Part shown: positions 1 through 11,600 of the stretch, piece by piece
Layout: every line of letters begins with the position of its first letter
Numbering within the stretch: position 1 is the stretch's first letter
Source: Lates calcarifer
Taxonomy: Eukaryota > Chordata > Actinopteri > Centropomidae
Direction: 5' to 3'
DNA length: 64,000 nt
Assembly: GCF_001640805.2 (NCBI RefSeq)
Contig: NC_066856.1
Coordinates: 1,063,937 to 1,127,936, forward strand
Program-made: the position numbers and the translations under genes
The notes under the pieces: generated by a model
Databases searched by the model: none
What the model saw: only the letters and a program-made list of their open reading frames with translations
Told to the model about the DNA's origin: nothing

Positions 1-94
1 ACATCAGCACTTTTCAAATAGTCAAACTATTACTTTAACATGTTATGATTATGGTGTATGGGACACACACACACACAGTCATAGATTCACACAT

Positions 95-205
95 ATATAT
101 ACAAACACCTTGACTGCCTAATCTGTACCGAAACATCTTTGAAATCCTTTGTTTCAAAACCAGGGTTTCCTGCCCTGACTGGGTTCATGTTAGTGAACTG
201 ATGGA
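95..205 (-). repeat. dispersed repeat, copy 1
   Basis: The reverse complement shares two blocks, in the same order, with 1345-1495 on the plus strand: one around AGTTCACTAACATGAA..CAG and one around TGAAACAAAG..TTTCAAAGATGTT. The two copies are inverted relative to each other and diverged. The family is unknown to me. Confidence 0.55.
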
Positions 206-1344
206 CAGACAACAGGTTTTGACCATTTAAATGGTCTAAAAGTGTAATGGACATGTAATAGAGATATATATATAATAGGTGAGAAATTAAAGGAAAAACC
301 TTGAAAATGAGTGGAGAAACAGGATGACAGTGCCTCCATCCATGGGACACTGGAGGGGTGTGGGGGGAGGGGCACACTGGAAGGTTTGATGTAGTATGAA
401 AATGATGTGAATTGTATGCTGTGGCCTTCACAGTCACCAGATCTCAATCTCAGATCTCAGGTCTCCACCAGTCTGAATTCCAGATGGGCAACATCAGAAA
501 GGGACGATAAATGGCTAAAATGAGTGGCAGCAAAATCTAATTTGCATTCTTCAACACACACAGTTTTAAACAGTGCATACTCACTGCAGGATGGCAGTGT
601 TCATTTATTTACTGTACACACCAGTGGGGGTACATGAGGAGGGCAGGAATGAAGGCTGTGGGGGGAAAGGCAGATGGCAAATTGAGGATTATTACATCCT
701 GTGCTGAAAAAGGGAAGATGCACAGAAAAGATGACATGTGCTCCATCGTACGAGAAGACAAGATGGAGAGCTTAAAGCTGTGGGAAACTATAAATCTTGA
801 ATTTGAACTACATGCTGAAGGTGTTAGTTCTGTCTGTGCCTCATCAGCTGCTCATCATGTTCATCCCTGCTGTTCTTTACCTTGGGTTTCTTCACATTTA
901 TACATTTAACACAAGAAATTATGGACATGTGATTTTCTCTAGACTGGAGCCAAGACAATCCAAACCAGGGGATAGGTTATCTTGGGTCAGCATGTAAATA
1001 CAGTATACAGTGATGTGGACAGTCAGTATTTTAGTCTTTATTTATTAGTGAAAAAATGGTTGGAATTAGTCTAAAATGGAAAGTGTAGAGGGGTCTGATG
1101 AATTTGGATTGTGGAGATGTTGAGAGGAGAAAGTGTAGTCAAAGGAAACACACAACACCCTGAGCTCAGAGTGATGTGTGTCCACTTAAATGGTTAAACC
1201 AGTTGTCTGCTATAAAACAAACCTGAGCAAAGCCTCAACTAACCCCCCTATTCACTCAGATATTATGCAAATGAAGCTGTGGCCCATGAGAGCCCTGTGC
1301 TTCCCGACAGCTCCAGACTACCACTCACCTCGGGTGAACTCTAC

Positions 1345-1495
1345 ATCAGTTCACTAACATGAATCCAGGGGCAGGAAAACCCCGGGTAATGTAGGTTCAC
1401 TGTCAGTTTTGATGTCAGCCACCAGCAACAATATGCTGCCATTCAGACAGAATGTGTGCATGATTTCTGAAACAAAAGCTTTCAAAGATGTTGCC
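1345..1495 (+). repeat. dispersed repeat, copy 2
   Basis: Diverged partner of the copy at 95-205, opposite orientation, with about 80 nt of extra sequence between the two shared blocks. Confidence 0.55.
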
Positions 1496-3249
1496 ATTAA
1501 AGTGTCAGCACAGATTATGGGACTGTTCTGTTTTCCATCTTTAATTCAGTGTCAGAGACGAGGGACTTCTGGTTCTGGCCTTATCAGGCTTATTAACAGA
1601 GACTGACTGAAGGGTTTTCATCTGTTTGTTGGACTGTTCGTCAGGAAGGGTGTTACTTTATTTCCTGCAAAATTACCAAATATAAAGCGGTGCCATTAAA
1701 CCCCACTGAGAGATAATTATCACCTGATATGTGATAGGTTAGCATGTGCTCGATGTTTCAGCGGTGATAAAAGCTTTCTACAGTAGAAAACCTGTGCTGC
1801 TGGTTTTAATGGCCTCATTTCAAATTCAAATTGATTTATATCTGACAAATTAAGCCCATTAAGCTGCATGTTAAAACAGGGATTAAGAAAATCACAACCA
1901 TTAGCTTGTATGTGTTTTTGGCACAAACATCAGTTAACTGAAATCACCCCTTTGCTTCAAATCTTCTGTCTGAGCCAAATTACAAACAAATGTGCACAGA
2001 AAGTATTTCAGTAAAACAATATGAATATGTCTGAGGTAAAATTACACCTCATTAAGCCTTTTAAAAACACTGGGTTCAGACTGTATGTCATCTATTCCAA
2101 ACAAACACAAGCAGGAGTGTGGATAAATTAGACTTGGTTTTTTCTTTTCTTTTTTTTTACATAAACTTCATAAATTTAGCATCATTAAGTCTAACATGCA
2201 GCAGAAAACCAATTACACAGTGATTTGAATTGAGCCAGCAGGATGCTAGCATCACAGAGAGCAACAAATGATTGTTAAAGGGACAAAATATTAATTTAAC
2301 TGCAGTTAATAAAATGCTCCTGATGATCAGCACCATTGGTTCAAATCTGAACATTAAACCAGTCAAACTGCGAACGGCTCAAACTGTGACTAATTTGACA
2401 CTAAATTCGCTCTGGGAATTAAAATGAAACACCGTGTTAGTTCAGGTGGACGACTGAAGTCACTGTTAAACTCATGCTTCACAACCACCGGCTCATTCAC
2501 AGCTGATTCGTAACATCCAATCATACTCATGCAGGTGTCACAACCTGACAATTCTATTTGTCCACTGATATGCCAGCACCACTTGCTGCTGCATGTCCCT
2601 CCACCACCCCAGCCTAATTTAATTTAATTTAACCAGAATTAAACCAACCGCAGCCTCTCTCTCTCCACATCTATCTGATGTGATGAACCAACACTTAACC
2701 ACTACAGCTAACCCCAAAGCAACACAGGCTCATAGTCTCTGTGTCTGCAGTGGTGTGGAGAGTGGACCGACGGACGGTGATCTACACCAGCATGTGGAGG
2801 CATTAAAATTCAGATTGCATTGCATCAGGACAAACAAAATCTCGACAGAATCGCACAGAAGCCCGCAGGCAAATTCAGACACAAGTGTTGTCCCTGGAGG
2901 AGTCTGGAGATACCTTATGGCCTGAGGCATGTTAATGTTGTATTGAGTTTTACTGGTATGTTTTCACAGGATTGTGAGTAAATGTTGCACTTGATTTGCA
3001 CAAGTAAAGCACCACAAAGGCAGACTTCATGTCCTACAATGTGCACATATACCCAACAATCCACAGGCTCCATCCATGAAACAGACTACACACCTGGTTG
3101 AACCCAAAATAAGAAACAGATTACCGTGATTTTACTTGTGGGTAGCTGCAGCATTCCAGAGATGGAGCCTGAGCACAGGAAAGGCAGAACATACATCTTT
3201 ATCTGCGTCCACTTACAAAAGGTTATCTTTCATATTGCTCAAATGTTAC

Positions 3250-3373
3250 CTGATAAATGTCCTGGTAACTCTCAATATTTCCACTGCGGGTGGCACATTT
3301 GTCATCGTTGAGATGGCGGGCAGAGTAGGGCACAGATGGGAACTCCTCCCTCACACTGGCGTTGACGTATGAG
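3250..3373 (-). CDS. orphan exon-like segment of an unidentified gene
   Basis: On the minus strand a 124-nt block is bounded by an acceptor (cttcgacccgcag) and a donor (ATTTATCAG/gtaaca) and is open in one frame for 41 codons. It begins SYVNASVREEFPSVPYSARH and ends RSGNIESYQDIYQ. It is richer in CpG than its surroundings. I do not recognise the family and found no convincing partner exons between 1 and 5040. It could belong to the gene downstream of rnpc3, be a remnant, or be chance. Confidence 0.4.
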
Positions 3374-5040
3374 CTGCGGGTCGAAGCAGACGAACACATG
3401 TGATTAATAACCCTGTGTGCCTGGATCTTAACCAGAGAGAGGCTGAACTCATTAGCAGGGCTGGAACTTAATGAACTACAACAGATCTCACAGCAAAGTC
3501 ACAGAGAAATAAAACCAGGAGTGTTGCAATGGATTTCACACTTCACTGAAAAATTAAATCAGACTGTTTCTGTGAACCATTACAGTCAATCAGTAGATTA
3601 AAGCTGCATGTAAACAGCTTTATTAAAGGTTAATGATTAGGTTTATGATAACAAAATACACAGTGCCACACTTTTAGCCCTTAAATTGTAATTAGTGGAA
3701 GCTCAGATAATTGTATAATTGTGGTGATTTTCTCTGAAGGATGCTGAGGTCATTCACATCCCATTAAGCTGCCACAGTTACATCTACAGATTACAGCCCT
3801 GTCAGTTCAACTGGTGCCTACATTATCGCTGCATTAGACAAACAGAACAATGTGGTGCTGCATGCATGAGTATAAGCTAATAATTCAAAATTGATTCAAT
3901 CAGTAACAAGTTTTTTTTATAGCACAACATGCCCTCTTCAAAATTAAATTCTTTTCTCCTCCTGTCAGACCCAAACTGGCTGCATGATGAGACATCAGCC
4001 TGTGATATCGTGGCTGCTTTCCGACATATTTCAGGGCAGTAATATCATTCACATACAGTGAATGAATGGGTCCAGAATTGAAATAATATAATAATGCAAA
4101 ATAATAAATACACAGCAAGTAATTACATTGTAAACTTTGAAAAATATTTCTTCCCTGATTTAAAAAAAAAAAAAAAAATCTAGAATAGCATTAGTAAGCA
4201 AAATGCAATGAATCTGGTCAGTCTTTTACTTCCTGCAGGTGGATACTAAACAGATAGAACACGACATATCAACACAGTTCGTATATGAATTATGTGTATC
4301 TCATATGCTTGTGTTTTTGGTCTGCCCTTCATCAGTACTGTAGGTGTGGAAATAAGCTCCATCACTCCTGTTTTAGAAAGACACAGACTCAAACCACCAT
4401 GGTTTGTCTGAGGCCCACACACACAAGAGCAGGAGCTGATGCATTATAGAAAATAAGGGGCTGGTTTTACATCTGTCGTCAAAGCACCAGAGTGGTGTAA
4501 AACTGAATCAGAACAGACCGGCGTCTGGGCACAAACTCACCACAGCGTTTTAATGTTTCCCCTCTTTAAAAGTCTTAAAGATCACAGACACAATGAACTT
4601 TAATTTAGCTGTCAGTGACATGCAACCAGTACACTTCCAGTACTGCTCACACCTGAAGAGGACAAAAAACTATTTGATTTCCAAATCTTCAGATATGATG
4701 GCTACTGAGGGGGAGTTCACCCTCCGAGGTTTACTCTCTATAATCACACAGATGGGGCCAGCCAGGGATTGTAAAGGTAAGCTAACCCACTCCCAGCAAT
4801 TTCCCTCAGACTGCAGTCTGTTTGGTTTGTTTGCTGTCTCTTCAGGACTGTGGGTTTTCCACTGTGTTGACAGCCCACCATCTGCTGCAGAGCCAATCTA
4901 GATCTCATATACCTTCCCCAGTCTGTATTTACTCGGCTGTCAGGACTTAAAGTTTGGGACTGAAGATAATCAGTTATAATAGTTTGACTGAAGTGTTCCC
5001 ACAAATGGTGACATGTGAAAGAAAACATGACACAACCTAT
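3374..5040. other. non-coding DNA between the orphan exon and the rnpc3 3' end
   Basis: No supported gene. It includes an A17 run at 4162-4178. A plus-strand stretch near 4700-4776 has an acceptor-like cttcag and a good donor AAAG/gtaagc but no recognisable protein, so I do not call it an exon. Confidence 0.5.
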
Positions 5041-5053
5041 TTTAGTAAAATAT

Positions 5054-5059
5054 TTTATT
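5054..5059 (-). terminator. rnpc3: candidate distal poly(A) signal of rnpc3
   Basis: AATAAA on the minus strand, followed about 20 nt later by the GU-rich stretch GGTTGTGTCATGTTTTC. It lies about 290 nt past the USSE and would end a 3' UTR of roughly 0.5 kb. No canonical AATAAA occurs between the stop codon and the USSE; only weak variants (TATAAA near 5518) do. Confidence 0.5.
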
Positions 5060-5067
5060 TAATGATG

Positions 5068-5108
5068 AAAGAAGAAGAAGAAGAAGAAGAAGAAGAAGAA
5101 GAAGAAGA
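5068..5108. repeat. (GAA)n microsatellite
   Basis: About 13 uninterrupted GAA units on the plus strand, so (TTC)n in the rnpc3 sense direction. It lies just upstream (in transcript order) of the candidate distal poly(A) signal. Confidence 0.95.
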
Positions 5109-5344
5109 TGCATCTGGCAACCATCACCTGAAATTCAGTCAAAGTAGAGAAACAGTTTAACAGACCCCAGAACAGCTCAGAGTTTACACTTAACATTTCT
5201 GAGAGTATGAGACACAATAAGCCTCAGAAACAAAGTGTGGTTCTTTAAGAGTTAGACTACACAATGATCCACCTGTTGGTGTAAGATCCAACTGTGCCAC
5301 AATAACTACAAATGAACTGCCCCACTTTTAATTTTGTTCTTTCC

Positions 5345-5369
5345 AAAGGATATTCCAAAATAAGGATAC
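5345..5369 (-). promoter_or_regulatory. rnpc3: U11 snRNP-binding splicing enhancer (USSE) in the rnpc3 3' region
   Basis: On the minus strand GTATCCTTA (5361-5369) and ATATCCTTT (5345-5353) sit in tandem, 7 nt apart, about 200 nt past the stop codon. Two closely spaced U12-type 5' splice-site motifs define the USSE described for SNRNP48 and RNPC3. There, U11 snRNP binding activates an upstream 3' splice site, and in RNPC3 it shifts output to a long-3'-UTR, nuclear-retained mRNA. Motif pattern, gene and location all agree. Nearby upstream acceptor-like sites on the minus strand include tattgtggcccag and cacttgcctcacag; I cannot tell which one is used. Confidence 0.88.
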
Positions 5370-5560
5370 AAATGCTTCTGCTGGGCCACAATATCAAGCC
5401 TTGGTATCTTGAATACATAAATTGTGAACACAGATGTAAAAGAAAACACCATTACAATGAGAATTAGCCTTGTTCTTTACACAAAGAAGGACTGTGAGGC
5501 AAGTGAAAATTTGATTTTATATTTACTGTTATCTATTGACAGCTCCAGTGTCTCACTCAC

Positions 5561-5638
5561 CTGCTGAGTTCACCTCTGTTTGGGAGCTCTCTTGGTTTCT
5601 GTGTTGTCTTGTTTTGGTCTCGCAGATCTGGCAAACTG
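5561..5638 (-). CDS. rnpc3: rnpc3 coding exon 14 (C-terminus and stop codon)
   Basis: The coding part is 5570-5638: 22 codons beginning QFARSARPKQDNTETKRA, then TGA. Human ends QFARSARPKQD plus a short basic tail. The acceptor reads CCTTAACTctcagttcacag, with a U12-type branch-point match 14 nt from the exon. Nine bases past the stop codon (after GTGAACTCAGCAG, counting from inside the codon) there is a strong U2-type donor CAG/gtgagtgag at 5560, so the exon can also be spliced onward into 3' UTR sequence. Confidence 0.93.
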
Positions 5639-8600
5639 CTGTGAACTGAGAGTTAAGGTCTGTTGGGAATAAACAGGTAAACATTTACCCTCAACTCAAC
5701 ATTTTCTTTGCTATTCAAGGACAAGAATGGTCCCTACAACTAGAAATGTATTTTTAATATAAACAACCTGTCTCCCTATAAATGTAACACACCACAGAAA
5801 ATATACAGCAAAACTCCAACCTTACTGAAGAGCTGACTGCAGCACATTCTCACAGACTGATAACTTATAATCACAGACTGGTCATTCATACTCATATGGT
5901 CATGTTTTACTCCTAGAGCTGTAGCAGCAGCTTTAAGCCACAGGGGGCCTCGTCCTCGTGACACTCTCCACCTCCAATTTAATTTGAGAGAAGGTCGCAG
6001 CTGTTTGCTCATAAATGCCAGAAGACTAGTGGCCAAAAATGGACCTTGTAAGAGTTTGGGTCTCTCGCCTTCCACTTCGTCGATGACAGCCACTGTCATT
6101 CACACAGATGTGACGGGCTTAAAGGACGTGAGAGGAGCCAGATGTGTGAGGCTCTGTCATTGTAGTGCTGTTTGAGAATAAACCTCACACTTAAAACCTA
6201 GCAGCATTTCCTGCTGGCTTTTCGTCCAGCCCTCTCACTGTGGTAGCAGGCTGTTTGAAGATTCACTGGTGCCACACTGCAGCATGAGCACTCAGAAAAT
6301 CATTACAGGGAATCTGAACTGGGTCTTGCAAAATGCAGACGGCACTTTATGCTGGTAGCTGCACAGTTATCAAAGTTGTTTTAATAAGATTTTCAGGAAA
6401 TAAAACCCCAGGTTTGATACTGTCCTAAAACAGCCATTTAACATGTTTACATGCAAGAATTACCTCTGTAGAGCAGTTTTTATTGGTCATCAGAGTTCAC
6501 TATTCCTGCACGGGTTTCAGACTGACCACCCTCCTGTGAGAGATTCATAGGAAGCAATGCATGCACATAATCTAGCAATTTTTATCTTATTGATACACCA
6601 TCTGAGGGTAGCCTGTGTATCAGGTTAATATCTCTGCAGGACAGAGTAGCCTCCAGTTAACAAAACACAGTCACATTTCAAGACTCCAAACTACCTCTTA
6701 AATGGCTGTTTGGTGAGTAAACCACAGCTCTGTTCTAGTTGGGGTCAAGCCAACACAGGGGCTGCTGGTTGTTGGACTGCAGTCAGTTACATCTTCAAGT
6801 AACTTACAGTGAAGATGTTTCTGCTCATTATTTAAACTCAAAGACTAATATGCTGTTGCCAAGTTAACCGGTTACAGGATGATCATTAAACCACTGTCAG
6901 AATCACTGGCCTTCTTCCATTAGACCACCACCACTGGTGTGAGAGGAGAAGAGCAGGTGGTGGTTCAGAGCTGCCAGAAATTAGTCCTCATCCTCCTGAA
7001 GGTGCTGAGGGCCAAAGCCAACAACACATCTGTGAGGGGGAGTGTCCATTTAATAAAGCTATTAAACTAATGCCATTTTATGTGTGTTAAAGTTAGCTGT
7101 GATTCTGTGCATCGGTCAGTTCCAGGATTTTATTTTCTTCTGTTTTAATGATCTCTTTAGGGTCATTTTCAGTACTATAATGTGAGTGGAAGGCAAAATA
7201 GAACTGCACAGAACCAATATTTATGTACATGTGTGTCTCCAACTCTACAGACACTAGACATAAAAATGTCATCCTGTGAGAGAGAGAGTAAAAGGATACA
7301 ACGACCAGGGGTTTGTCATAGAGAACATAGCCGTTGGTTTCCCGCAGGGCTTTCTCTGCACTCCGCTCACTGGGGAGTCCTACGAAGGCCTGCCCTTTCA
7401 TCCGCCCCTCCTTCATTAACACAATGTCAAACCTGAGGAAAAAAATAAAGCGAGGGCACATCATCATCACACAGAGTTAACATTACAGCGTGGCTGGTCA
7501 GTGTTACAAGAGGAACCAGAACGAGTGTGAAACGGTGATTTAACTACAACTCTTAAATACCACCTGTTAAGCAGCATTCATTCTCCACAGGGGAATTAAG
7601 AAAATACTGACATTTAAAATGAGATATAACAATGAAGGTTAGATGTTGCAGGGAGTCCCTTATTATCCCTTATTATGCCTTATTATGCCCCACCTCCCAC
7701 CACAACCTTGTGACCCTCACTGTGCTGGCCATTGTCATCTTTTTGAAACAGAAAGAAGAAAAACCTTTGAAGATTTATCCACTCTGGAGACTGTTTTGCT
7801 GTGTGTGGATGGAGAGAAAAATCTATATTTTTTAAATTCAACCAGGTTAATGTGGATGTACTCTAAGATATGGAGCCAGAGCTTGAAGATATTTAGATTT
7901 CACTGGAGAGCATTGTAGTCTTTCAGGTAAATTATAAATACACTGGACAGAAATAGTTTCAACATTGTGCAACCCAAATCAGCGTAACGTTATGTCTGGA
8001 GATGGCTAAAAACCACTCGACTGTGTCTGTTACTGATGGAATAAGACACAGGTTTGTTTTTAGCCCTGGATATGAGATGACACAGTTGTAGAAGACAGAG
8101 GAATGGAGCGTGTGAACAAAACTAGAAGGTTTCCTCACATTTTGTTGTTGAGACACTGTATCAGCTTTTACAGCATGAACTGTGGGGATTGTGTGATCTG
8201 CTGCTGTTGTGTTTGGGTGAAATGAAGACCTGCAGATTTTTGGGATAAATTAGATATGGTAACATAGAGATCAGAATTTCTAAGAATATGTTAAAGGTGT
8301 TTACTTGTACAATATGTTAAATGATAAGTTGATAAACTGTGGTGACCCTCAGACAGAGAGAGGTCATAGTTTAGACTCAGGTTACCAGAGGACAAGCTGT
8401 TTCCCTGACAGAGCAGCACCCTCCTGTTTATCACCTACATCTGAGTCTGAGTCTGGACTTCCACTCAACATAAGCTGGGTTTGATGACTCAGGTGGAATA
8501 TTTATTTGAAGTACTGCTGATGCACAAACAGAAAATGTCCCTCATGGTCTCAACGTCAGGTTAGATACTTATTAATAACACAACACACAGTCAGCATGAA

Positions 8601-11600
8601 TTCCTAAAATCTCTCAAGAGAAAGTGACAAATTACTAAGAGTCAAAAATAGCTCGAGAGGGGAAGATGGGGTGACACACAAACCATGTCAATAAGAAGGA
8701 ATATAATAATTGCTCTTTACATACATGTTTCTCTCGCCCTCTGACAGGAGGTCAATGTATCTCCCATAGATGTATTTCAGGTCCTGGAAGACAAAAGATG
8801 CATATCAGGAAATCTACTCAGTATATGAATATAAATGCATTGTTGATTCGACTATTTATGCAGAAACATCTTAGGATCTGGGGATTTACATCTCATTTAA
8901 CAGAATTTAATATTTAATAACACAGAATTGTGATGATATATAATGGATTTAAGCCATAAATAAAAAACTCCAGAATAAGCATCATATCCAGTAAAGCAAA
9001 CAAACACACTCAAGTGGGTCAAGTTCTATAAATGCACCTACTTTCTCCTCCACCTGCTTTGCAATATTCTTCACGTACAGTCTGCAGGTTGGCTCACCAG
9101 GTTCGTAATTTTTAAACACAGACATCCTTTTTATCTCTGTTTGAAAAGAGAGAAGGGAAGAAGAAAAAAAACTTGATACAAGGTGCTTTTCAAAAACAGG
9201 TACAAAGGATCATAGAGCTGCCTACACCTGCATACGGGTAAATTCAAAGTCATTCCAACTCAGCATCATCTACTCAGTGTTTTATTTATTTATTATTATT
9301 TATTTAAGACAGAATGGGACTAAAGAACCAGATTAAGAGACGCACTGATGCACACTGTTGGACGTATCATATCTCACCCTGTTTTACTGTTTTTACATAG
9401 AAAACACACCTGAGCAATGTGTGTCAGGTGTGTAGTGTTAAAGTGACACTCCTGCTCACCAAGTACACTGTGAGGTAAAGAACAGGGAGGCAGGGAGAAA
9501 CAACACAGTTCTAGCTGACTGAAATTGTAAATGAGGAGGTTCATTATTCATGTTCCCAAAGTTGGTAAAAAAAAAATTTCCTCATACAAAATGCAAGCTC
9601 AGTGTTTCTCCAAATTATCTTGTTTATTAGATTTACATTCTAGGAAAAAGTTAGAAATACGATGTGGATTCAGATGGTATAAGACCCAAAGCAACAATTA
9701 AACAGGATTTGTTTTCACAAAAATACAACTGCAAGTGAAATTGGAATTAACTAATGATACATTTCTAACATGGTAGAAATATTACCTGTTGATTTGCACC
9801 CAACAGATCTTTTAATGTTTGTATTACAGAGATGGAACAGAGATAAACATGTTTAAACATGCTACCAACTTTTAAAGCTGGTATTGTGAACTTGTAGCAA
9901 ACCACGTGGAAGCAACATTAGCATCATGTGGAGTTCTGTTTCTGGTCACCTAACAAATGTAAATCAATATTCACTTTCCTCTTAGCCTTGTTTTAGTCTC
10001 CATCGTCTCCACAGAAAAATATGTGGCTATTTAGCTACAAAATATTCCCCAACATTCACCTGTTACCCTAACATACACTACTACACGTATTTGATCCAGT
10101 GTTCATATATAAATATTTTAATGCAAGATCAAGAACGAGATTGAATTCAAATGTTGCTCTATTGACAGTGTAACTTCAGGCTGATATTTGGTCTTTTAAT
10201 TTGTATGAAGGGGACATAACAGGATGTGATGACACTGGATCAAGACAAATGCTCCTGTCAGGTTTGCATTTCTCTGTCTGAACACGGTCTGTGGTAATAA
10301 TCCACAATTGCTCTGAGGACCAGTGACACCTCTGGTGACAAGTGGTCATTACTTTGATGTTTTGCACTCAGAACTGAACACATAATAATAAAGACACAGG
10401 AGACAGGCAGCAGCTAATTACCAACAGCAACATCTACCTTTCCTTTCTACATCGCTCCTCAGTCCTTATCATCTTGATTTTAATCTTAGAAAGGTAATGC
10501 TGATATTAGCTGCTCTCCCTCTGAGGGATCTTTCAGTCTCTCTGCAGCTGGCACTTTTCCTCTCTGTTCAGCCATGATGCTTCTCACTGCTCACACGATC
10601 TGCCATTTTTTTTCTGATATACATTTCTTCCTGCATCACTTCTACACAGAACAGGATTTGTGAGAGGGTATGAGAGGCTTTTCCAAACAGGATATTGTCA
10701 CTATCAATCTGCAAAATACAGCACCGATAGACAAAACATTTGCTTACACGAAAAAGTGAAAAATGATTAGAAGCACTTCTCTAACCTGAAACTGACTCTT
10801 CACAGCTTCTTGTTGTTCACGTTGGTTTTAAAAAACTTCAACGGTCTGGTTTTTGGGTTTTTCTGTCTCTGATCACCAGTTCATGACCAGTTTCTTTTTC
10901 TTGATGTTGACAGTGCTAACCACATCCATACAGGTTATATTTACCATCTCTTGACAGTCGTCCTTTCTCCAGCTCCTTTCTAGAGATGATGTCTGAGGTG
11001 AGGTCCTGCTCGTCATCGCTCTGCTCCTCCTGCTGTTGGGACTCCTGGGTGCTGGGGTAGAGTTTCCCAAAACCTTCAACGACCTCCTTCTCATCACCAA
11101 GAGGGGGAGTGACATCCGTCTCATCCACTTCTGAGAAGTCATAGGAGATGTTAATGGATTAATTAGAAGCACAGAATTCCCAGCAGCTACGATGCCTCTT
11201 ATTTAAGGTGTCACTGAGCTGGATTTAGTGGGAAATCAGTTGGATTGATTTATGACACAAACGAGGGTGAGGACACTCTACCTCCAGCACAAATACAGAT
11301 GGAAGTTTTCAAAGCATCTAACAATAGCAGATGGTGAAATAATCACTTCCACAATGTTTATCCTCCTCAGTAAACGAAACAAGCTCAGGATGGAAGAGAG
11401 GAAGCAAATCCTCTTGGTCATAATTAGTTTAACATATTGATGTTTAAAATTTCTAAGCATGGCGTTATTATAAAGTGACTGTGTTAAAAAAATAATGATT
11501 TCTTCATCAGGGTTTAATATAATCAATACAGAAATAATGTTAAAAGTGAAAATTGGCTGCTCTGTTAATTGAAAGAAGACGTCTCAGCCATGAGCACATT

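Larger units (their letters stand above)
1..3249. other. non-coding DNA, no gene found
   Basis: AT-rich DNA with no exon I can support. It holds a pair of related dispersed repeat copies (listed separately) and a pyrimidine-rich tract at 2140-2160. The short reading frames here have no recognisable protein content. Confidence 0.6.

Noticed and set aside
4697..4776. Possible plus-strand exon (MMATEGEFTLRG...) with a good donor
   Set aside because: The acceptor is poor, the family is unrecognised and there are no partner exons. It lies in the 3' region of a minus-strand gene.
7093..7470. 125-codon minus-strand frame ending STENDPKEIIK, at first taken as the true rnpc3 C-terminus
   Set aside because: The resemblance of DPKE to the human tail is accidental. 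The exon at 5570-5638 gives the exact family ending (QFARSARPKQD), with a fitting U12-type intron.
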